Assembly (NCBI GenBank): GCA_016929815.1
Contig: JAFGIC010000340.1
Coordinates: 1 to 6,545, forward strand
Source of the DNA: Deltaproteobacteria bacterium
Lineage (GTDB): Bacteria > Desulfobacterota > DSM-4660 > Desulfatiglandales > HGW-15
Length of the DNA: 6,545 nt
Reading direction: 5' to 3'
Part shown: in pieces, positions 1-4,341 of the stretch
Layout of the letters: each line of letters starts with the position of its first letter
Position numbering within the stretch: position 1 is the first letter of the stretch
The notes under the pieces: generated by a model
The model's database searches: none
Seen by the model: only the letters and a program-made list of their open reading frames with translations
What the model was told of the DNA's origin: nothing
Made by a program: the position numbers and the translations under genes

Positions 1-1
1 A

Positions 2-2173
2 GGTGAATCGGTCCCGGTAGAAAAACAGACGGCAGCTCTTGGGGATGTTGGCTCCGCGATAGGAGACCGCAGGAACATGGCATACGCCGGAACAGCCGCC
101 ACTTATGGAAGGGGCAAGGCGGTTGTTGTGGCCACAGGCATGGATACGGAGTTCGGTAAGATCGCCAAGATGCTCCAGACCATCGAGACAGGTGAAACGC
201 CATTACAGAAAAATCTCGACAAGGTGGGCAAGGCGCTGGCAAAGGCGGCCTTCGCGTTGGTAATTGTAATTGTTGCACTTGGCCTGTTCCGCGGTCAGCC
301 CTTTATCGAGATGCTTATCTTCGGGGTGGCCCTGGCAGTTGCTGTTGTGCCGGAGGCCCTTCCGGCCGTTGTAACCATATCTCTCGCAATCGGCGTACAG
401 AGGATGGTGAAGCGAAACGCGCTTATGAGGAGGCTTCCAGCGGTTGAGACACTCGGCAGTACTACTGTGATCTGCTCGGATAAGACAGGAACCCTTACAA
501 AGGATGAGATGACGGCAAGAAAGATCTATGTGGCCGGAAAGATACTGGACATCTCCGGCGCCGGGTATGACCCTCACGGCGCATTCTCATCGGAGGGTGT
601 TGATATGGAACTGCCCGATACCGTTATGGATCTTCTTCGCGCCGCAACCCTCTGCTCGGACGCGAATATCGTTCACAATAAGACAGATGAACGCTGGCAT
701 GTGGAAGGCGACCCTACTGAGGCGGCGATGGTAGTTGCCGCGGCCAAGGCGGGCCTTCACAAGGCAGACCTTGAAGTGCTGTTACCCCGTGTAGGCGAGA
801 TACCGTTTTCTTCAGAGACCAAGCGTATGACCACCCTGCACAAGGCAGGAGACAGCGTCATAGCGTATTCCAAAGGCGCGCCGGAGATAATTGTCAACTC
901 ATGTACGAAAGTATCGGCAGAAGAAGGAGATTTAGAACTTGGCCAGAACGGCCGGGAGATGATCTTTGGGAAGGCCAGAGAAATGGCGAGGAATGCATTA
1001 AGAGTTCTTGCCGTAGCGTCCAAAAAAGGCGCTACCCTGGAAAACTCCGAACAGGAGATGACGTTCCTTGGGCTTGTAGGCATGATCGATCCGCCAAGAC
1101 CGGAGGCAAGGGATGCGATTAAAACATGCGAGCAGGCAGGTATAAAGGCAGTCATGATCACAGGGGATCATCCTATAACAGCTGAAGCAGTTGCCCTGGA
1201 ACTGGGACTTATAAAATCAGGCCGGGTTGTTACAGGGCAGGAACTGGAATCAATGAGCGAAGAGGAACTGGACCGCGAAGTTGAGAATATCGATGTCTAT
1301 GCCAGGGTGTCGCCTGCGCACAAGCTGAGGGTTGTCACCGCGCTTCAGAAAAAGAATCATATCGTGGCCATGACAGGCGATGGCGTCAACGATGCGCCCG
1401 CCCTGAAGAAGGCTGATATAGGCATTGCAATGGGTATTACAGGCACCGATGTATCCAAAGAGGCTGCTGCAATGATGCTGACCGACGACAACTTTGCCTC
1501 TATCGTTGCTGCGGTGGAAGAGGGAAGAGGCATCTTCGGCAATATAAAAAAATATCTCATGTACCTCCTGGCGGCCAACATCGGAGAGATCGGCCTGATG
1601 GCCGTGGCAACCCTGCTGGGCATGCCCCTGCCCCTGACGGCAGTGCAGATCCTGTACGTCAACCTCGCGACAGACGGCCTGCCTGCCCTTGCCCTGGCTG
1701 TAGATCCGTATGGCGCAGATATAATGCGCCAGAAACCGCGCAGCGCCGGTTCAGGCATATTCACTCGTCCTGTCGTAACATTGATGCTGACAGGCGGACT
1801 ATGGTCAACCATTGTCAACCTGACACTGTTTCAGTGGTCGCGGTTTTCAGGGCGCAGTATCGAAGAGGCCATGACCATGATCTTTGTGGCACTGGTGCTT
1901 ATAGAGTTCTTTAAGGCATACAATTTCCGCTCAGACCGCGAATCGGTCTTCAAACGGCCCTTTGCAAACAAGTGGCTGAATATGGCGATCATATGGGAAA
2001 TGTGTCTGCTGCTTATAGTCGTATATCTTCCGATACTGCATCTGCCCTTTGGCACATTTAGCTTGACGTTGGAGGACTGGGCAATAGTCCTTGCTGCAGC
2101 CGTAACCATTACGCCGGTGCTGGAGATTGCAAAGTGTATGGAACGCCGCGGGTGGTTCGGGGAGATAAAATAG
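2..2173 (+). CDS. P2-type cation-transporting ATPase, probably Ca2+ pump (5'-truncated by window edge)
   Basis: Membrane pump coupling ATP hydrolysis to cation export. The frame is open from base 2, where GESVPVEK completes the actuator-domain TGES motif, so the Met at 77 is internal and about 180 N-terminal residues lie outside the window. In visible-residue numbering: TM3 about 79-97; TM4 with PEALP (nt 350-364); phosphorylated Asp160 in DKTGT (nt 479-493); nucleotide-binding KGAPE (nt 872-886); TGD (nt 1160-1168); hinge GDGVND (nt 1376-1393); then six C-terminal helices. Ca2+-site residues of the SERCA family are kept: Glu in TM4, Asn and Glu in NIGE of TM5 (nt 1577-1588), Asn/Thr/Asp in NLATD of TM6 (nt 1661-1675) and Glu of IEFF in TM8 (nt 1904-1906). 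This suggests two cation sites and favours Ca2+ over H+ or Na+/K+, but specificity is inferred. PEALP replaces the commoner PEGLP. The stop is TAG. ddl follows 35 bases downstream on the same strand. Confidence 0.95.
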   Translation, partial: GESVPVEKQTAALGDVGSAIGDRRNMAYAGTAATYGRGKAVVVATGMDTEFGKIAKMLQTIETGETPLQKNLDKVGKALAKAAFALVIVIVALGLFRGQPFIEMLIFGVALAVAVVPEALPAVVTISLAIGVQRMVKRNALMRRLPAVETLGSTTVICSDKTGTLTKDEMTARKIYVAGKILDISGAGYDPHGAFSSEGVDMELPDTVMDLLRAATLCSDANIVHNKTDERWHVEGDPTEAAMVVAAAKAGLHKADLEVLLPRVGEIPFSSETKRMTTLHKAGDSVIAYSKGAPEIIVNSCTKVSAEEGDLELGQNGREMIFGKAREMARNALRVLAVASKKGATLENSEQEMTFLGLVGMIDPPRPEARDAIKTCEQAGIKAVMITGDHPITAEAVALELGLIKSGRVVTGQELESMSEEELDREVENIDVYARVSPAHKLRVVTALQKKNHIVAMTGDGVNDAPALKKADIGIAMGITGTDVSKEAAAMMLTDDNFASIVAAVEEGRGIFGNIKKYLMYLLAANIGEIGLMAVATLLGMPLPLTAVQILYVNLATDGLPALALAVDPYGADIMRQKPRSAGSGIFTRPVVTLMLTGGLWSTIVNLTLFQWSRFSGRSIEEAMTMIFVALVLIEFFKAYNFRSDRESVFKRPFANKWLNMAIIWEMCLLLIVVYLPILHLPFGTFSLTLEDWAIVLAAAVTITPVLEIAKCMERRGWFGEIK

Positions 2174-2193
2174 TGTCCATACATAATTTATAA

Positions 2194-2200
2194 GCGAGGA
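2194..2200 (+). promoter_or_regulatory. Ribosome binding site that supports the TTG start of ddl
   Basis: The purine-rich GCGAGGA ends 8 bases before TTG at 2209. No in-frame ATG lies nearby that would keep the N-terminal strand and glycine-rich loop, so this site fixes the non-ATG start. Confidence 0.7.
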
Positions 2201-2208
2201 ATTTTATA

Positions 2209-3288
2209 TTGAAAAAAATTAACATAGCTATAATCTTCGGGGGCAGGTCGGCTGAGCATGAGGTGTCGCTGCAATCTGCCAGGAATGTATATCATGCACT
2301 GAACAAGAGAAGGTATAATCCGATCATTATTGGAATCGATAAGTCAGGTAAATGGCTGCTGGATAAAGATGCCGGGCTTTTAATTGCGGAAGGCGAGCAT
2401 AAATCCGTCATACGTAACCGGTCAAATGAACCTGTTGCTGTTAAGCCGGGGTGCAATGGGGCAGTTTTAAGCCTTTCGGGCAATAAAAAAGAGGCTGTTA
2501 TCGAGGTGGCCTTTCCTGTCCTGCACGGACCATTCGGCGAAGACGGAACCGTCCAGGGACTGTTGAAGCTTGCCGATATCCCTTTCGTAGGCGCCGGGGT
2601 TTTAGGATCCGCGGTCGGGATGGATAAGGATGTGATGAAGCGGCTCCTGCGAGACGCTGATCTGCCGGTATCAAAATTTATCGTGTTAAAATCCGATGAC
2701 CCTGTGCCCGGATTTGAATCAATTGTAAAAAGACTCGGATTGCCCTTTTTTGTAAAGCCGGCCAACCTCGGGTCATCAGTTGGCATAAGCAAGGTTCACG
2801 ATAAATCTGAATATGGACTCGCCCTGAAAACTGCCTTTTCATTTGACCTGAAGATCCTGATCGAGGAATTTATTGAAGGGAGGGAGCTTGAATGCGCGGT
2901 GCTTGGAAATGACAAACCCCGGGCATCTGTTGTGGGTGAAATAATATCAGGACATGAGTTCTATTCCTATGATGCAAAGTACATTGATGAAAAGGGCGCA
3001 AAACTGGAGATACCCGCGAAGATCGCGGCTAAAAAGGCAAGGGACATCCAAAGACTGGCTGTTGAAACCTTCACTGCGCTTTCATGCGAGGGCATGGGCC
3101 GCATTGACTTTTTTATGAAAAAGGATGGTTCCCTGCTGATAAATGAAATTAATACGATCCCTGGTTTCACAAAGGTCAGCATGTACCCCAAGCTGTGGGA
3201 GGCGTCCGGCATTCCCTATGAAGAGCTGATTGAAAGGCTTATCAGCCTTGCCTTTGAGAGATTTGATAAGGAAAAGAAATTGAAATAG
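2209..3288 (+). CDS. ddl: D-alanine--D-alanine ligase (DdlA-like), TTG start
   Basis: Cytoplasmic ATP-grasp enzyme joining two D-alanines for the peptidoglycan precursor. The 359 residues match the longer DdlA-type family. N-terminal domain: GGRSAEHEVSLQSA (11-24, with Glu16 that binds the first D-Ala). Centre: HGPFGEDGTVQGLL (106-119) and a MDKDVMKRLL segment (138-147). ATP-grasp domain: FVKPANLGSSVGISKV (181-196), omega loop FYSYDAKYIDEKGA (251-264), Arg298 and Asp300 in GMGRID, Glu313 and Asn315 in INEINTIPGF for Mg2+ and product binding. Tyr258 in the omega loop is the residue typical of D-Ala-D-Ala ligases; D-lactate-forming enzymes carry a different residue there, so a vancomycin-resistance-type ligase is unlikely. 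The start is TTG at 2209, because the conserved first strand (KINIAIIFGG) begins right after it and an SD sequence precedes it. No mur or fts genes surround it; the upstream neighbour is a cation pump. The stop is TAG. Confidence 0.97.
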   Translation: MKKINIAIIFGGRSAEHEVSLQSARNVYHALNKRRYNPIIIGIDKSGKWLLDKDAGLLIAEGEHKSVIRNRSNEPVAVKPGCNGAVLSLSGNKKEAVIEVAFPVLHGPFGEDGTVQGLLKLADIPFVGAGVLGSAVGMDKDVMKRLLRDADLPVSKFIVLKSDDPVPGFESIVKRLGLPFFVKPANLGSSVGISKVHDKSEYGLALKTAFSFDLKILIEEFIEGRELECAVLGNDKPRASVVGEIISGHEFYSYDAKYIDEKGAKLEIPAKIAAKKARDIQRLAVETFTALSCEGMGRIDFFMKKDGSLLINEINTIPGFTKVSMYPKLWEASGIPYEELIERLISLAFERFDKEKKLK

Positions 3289-3294
3289 AATGGG

Positions 3295-3339
3295 GGACCT
3301 TCATTATTGACAGTTTACGCCAGCCAAGGATGAAGGTCC
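3295..3339. terminator. Intergenic inverted repeat between convergent genes, possible bidirectional terminator
   Basis: GGACCTTCAT (3295-3304) and ATGAAGGTCC (3330-3339) are perfect 10-bp inverted copies with a 25-base loop. They sit between the end of ddl (3288, +) and the end of the peroxiredoxin gene (3352, minus), where a shared terminator would be expected. Neither side has a clear T-run and the loop is long, so an intrinsic terminator is only one reading; an RNA 3'-end stabiliser or a protein-binding palindrome are others. Confidence 0.4.
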
Positions 3340-3351
3340 GATTCCGTAAAA

Positions 3352-4071
3352 CTAATCAAATGCCATCTCGGTTTTCCATTCCTTCCAGACATTGCCTACC
3401 ATGTCCGGATTGGGTTTAAGTGTCTTTTTGCCAGGTTTCCAGCCGGATGGTGTGGCCTCTGTTCCCTTTGAGGCCCTGACGACCTGGAAGGCCTGGATCT
3501 GCCTGATGGACTCTGCTACGTTCCTTCCCACAGGAGGCGTAAGCACCTCATACCCCTGAATGACTCCGTCCGGATCTATGATAAATCTTCCGCGTGTCTC
3601 CACGCCCGCGTCCTCATCATAAATTCCATAGACCTCTCCGACCTTTCCTCCAGCGTCAGACAGCATGGCAAAGGGAATGCCGCCCTTTACCATTTTAGAA
3701 AGCTCGTTGTCATTCCACATCTTATGGACATAAATACTGTCAATGCTCATGGATAAAATCTCTGCGCCGAGTTTCTGGAATTCAGGGTATTTTTCAGCAA
3801 CTGCTGAAATCTCCGTGGCTCAGACAAATGTAAAATCTCCGGGATAAAAACATAGTACAACCCATTTGCCGAGGTATTCGGATAGCTTTACATTGATAAA
3901 CTTGCCTTTATGGTAGGCCGGTGCGGTAAAATCGGGGGCTTTTTTCCCTACTTTTATCATACTCATTACCTCCTTTATTATATTTTCTTTTTCAGGGGTT
4001 GGTTTTGGAGCCGGTTCTCCTACCGGGCCGCCGGTAGGACGGGCGCATCCTGCATTGATTTCTTCTGCCAT
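3352..4071 (-). CDS. prxU: Selenocysteine-containing peroxiredoxin (AhpC/Prx1 type), in-frame UGA read as Sec
   Basis: Thiol/selenol peroxidase reducing H2O2 and organic peroxides in the cytoplasm. Conventional gene finding splits it into 4071-3820 and 3750-3352, but both lie in one frame and the 23 codons between complete the family without a gap: the stretch after UGA reads ATEISAVAEKYPEFQKLGAE, as in AhpC. UGA (3822-3820) takes the place of the peroxidatic Cys in the motif YPGDFTFV-U-ATE, residue 84 from the first ATG. Pro77, Thr81 and Arg160 (TRGRFIID) complete the active site. The position +1 Pro of FTFVCPTE is Ala. The C-terminal resolving motif VCPAxW reads ATPSGW (Thr207 for Cys). The only cysteines are Cys9 and Cys74. 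It has 239 residues from 4071, or 202 from Met38 (3960), which has a better-spaced SD and puts Sec at position 47, the usual AhpC position; the true start is open. It is transcribed divergently from the molybdoenzyme gene, behind a promoter with a PerR box. No SelA/B/C/D genes are in view. Confidence 0.93.
3792..3809 (-). promoter_or_regulatory. Bacterial SECIS-like hairpin downstream of the Sec codon
   Basis: In the mRNA, UUUCAGC (3809-3803) and GCUGAAA (3798-3792) form a perfect 7-bp stem with tetraloop AGUU (3802-3799). The loop lies 18-21 bases after UGA, and its second base is G. This fits the known bSECIS pattern: a small stem-loop within about 16-37 bases of UGA and a guanosine among the first two apical-loop bases, recognised by SelB. 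The hairpin is inside the coding sequence (codons for ISAVAEK), so it is constrained by both protein and RNA. Confidence 0.85.
3820..3822 (-). other. In-frame UGA selenocysteine codon at the peroxidatic position
   Basis: The plus-strand TCA is read as UGA on the minus strand. It follows FTFV and precedes ATEISA, exactly the peroxidatic Cys slot of AhpC-type peroxiredoxins. None of the other three genes here has an in-frame UGA over roughly 1,800 codons, which argues against UGA being a general sense codon in this organism. Confidence 0.93.
3968..3976 (-). promoter_or_regulatory. Internal strong Shine-Dalgarno before Met36/Met38 of the peroxiredoxin
   Basis: AAAGGAGGT on the minus strand ends 7 bases before ATG at 3960 (Met38, MIKVGKKAPDFT) and 1 base before ATG at 3966 (Met36). 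The spacing to Met38 is near ideal and better than that of the upstream copy at 4083-4075. It supports initiation at Met38, giving a 202-residue protein with Sec47. Confidence 0.7.
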
Positions 4072-4074
4072 AAT

Positions 4075-4083
4075 ACCTCCTTT
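4075..4083 (-). promoter_or_regulatory. Shine-Dalgarno before the upstream ATG of the peroxiredoxin
   Basis: The same 9 bases, AAAGGAGGT, end 3 bases before ATG at 4071. The spacing is short but usable. It would give the 239-residue form with the extension MAEEINAGCARPTGG and onward, which contains Cys9. Confidence 0.6.
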
Positions 4084-4147
4084 CTTTTGACTGGTTGTTT
4101 TTCTGACGGCCTGAGATCTATTTTGCTGATAATTTTAAATTGTATAT

Positions 4148-4177
4148 ATTATAATGATTATAAATACATGATGTCAA
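4148..4177 (-). promoter_or_regulatory. Sigma70-type promoter of the selenoperoxiredoxin gene
   Basis: On the minus strand, TTGACA (4177-4172) and TATAAT (4153-4148) are both exact consensus hexamers with an 18-base spacer. Transcription would start near 4141 and give a 5' leader of about 70 bases before the ATG at 4071. The -10 hexamer and part of the spacer are covered by the PerR-box palindrome. Confidence 0.75.
4149..4163. promoter_or_regulatory. PerR box (exact 7-1-7 palindrome TTATAATGATTATAA)
   Basis: These 15 bases match the PerR operator consensus TTATAATNATTATAA at every position, in the promoter of a peroxidase gene. PerR is a metal-dependent peroxide sensor of the Fur family that represses genes such as ahpC and katA and leaves DNA on oxidation. 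The site overlaps the -10 element on the minus strand, a position suited to repression. The region is AT-rich, but a perfect 14-position match centred on the promoter is unlikely by chance. Fur itself prefers TGATAATNATTATCA, differing at two symmetric positions. No perR gene is in the window. Confidence 0.82.
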
Positions 4178-4341
4178 ATAAATAGAGGTTGTAAATCCTG
4201 CTTGCCATCAGAGAAAACGCCTGGTATTATCACAGAGGTTTGTGACTTAAAGATAACCCATGAACGGCAGTATTTTGGTAAAGCACCTGCCTTATTACAG
4301 TCGGCAGGCTTAGATATCCTCGAAAATAAAAAGGAGACTTT
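4164..4341 (+). other. 5' leader/intergenic region of the molybdoenzyme gene with possible hairpins
   Basis: No gene is supported here. Visible structure: TCACA (4230-4234)/TGTGA (4241-4245) around a 6-base loop, and CCTGCC (4286-4291)/GGCAGG (4303-4308) around an 11-base loop. A second GGCAG copy (4266-4270) could pair with the same central CTGCC (4287-4291), so two of the pairings exclude each other. I do not recognise the molybdenum-cofactor, c-di-GMP, cobalamin or other common riboswitch signatures. No clear -35 was found for the plus-strand gene. Confidence 0.3.
4331..4336 (+). promoter_or_regulatory. Ribosome binding site of the molybdoenzyme gene
   Basis: AAGGAG stands 5 bases before ATG at 4342. 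It selects a start that places a complete twin-arginine signal peptide at the N-terminus. Confidence 0.8.

Noticed and set aside
77..2173. ATPase starting at the ATG at position 77
   Set aside because: The frame stays open upstream to base 2 and encodes the end of the TGES actuator motif, so the gene is cut by the window edge.
2209..3288. VanA/VanB-type D-Ala-D-Lac ligase
   Set aside because: Tyr258 in the omega loop and overall resemblance to DdlA favour D-Ala-D-Ala; no vanH or vanX homologue is adjacent.
3820..3822. UGA recoded as Trp or Gly through an alternative genetic code
   Set aside because: The ATPase, ddl and molybdoenzyme frames use TGG and GGN normally and have no in-frame TGA; neither Trp nor Gly would give a working peroxidatic residue.
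3352..4071. Pseudogene or nonsense-mutated peroxiredoxin, or two separate genes
   Set aside because: The reading frame is intact on both sides, active-site residues are kept, the UGA is at the one codon where Sec is known in this family, and a SECIS-like hairpin follows. A random nonsense mutation would rarely meet all of these.
3910..4185. Plus-strand 91-residue ORF opposite the start of the peroxiredoxin gene
   Set aside because: It is antisense to a conserved gene and its promoter, has low-complexity aromatic-rich content, and resembles no family.
4260..4313. Possible 17-codon leader peptide in the molybdoenzyme leader
   Set aside because: No Shine-Dalgarno precedes the ATG and the peptide has no attenuator-like codon run.
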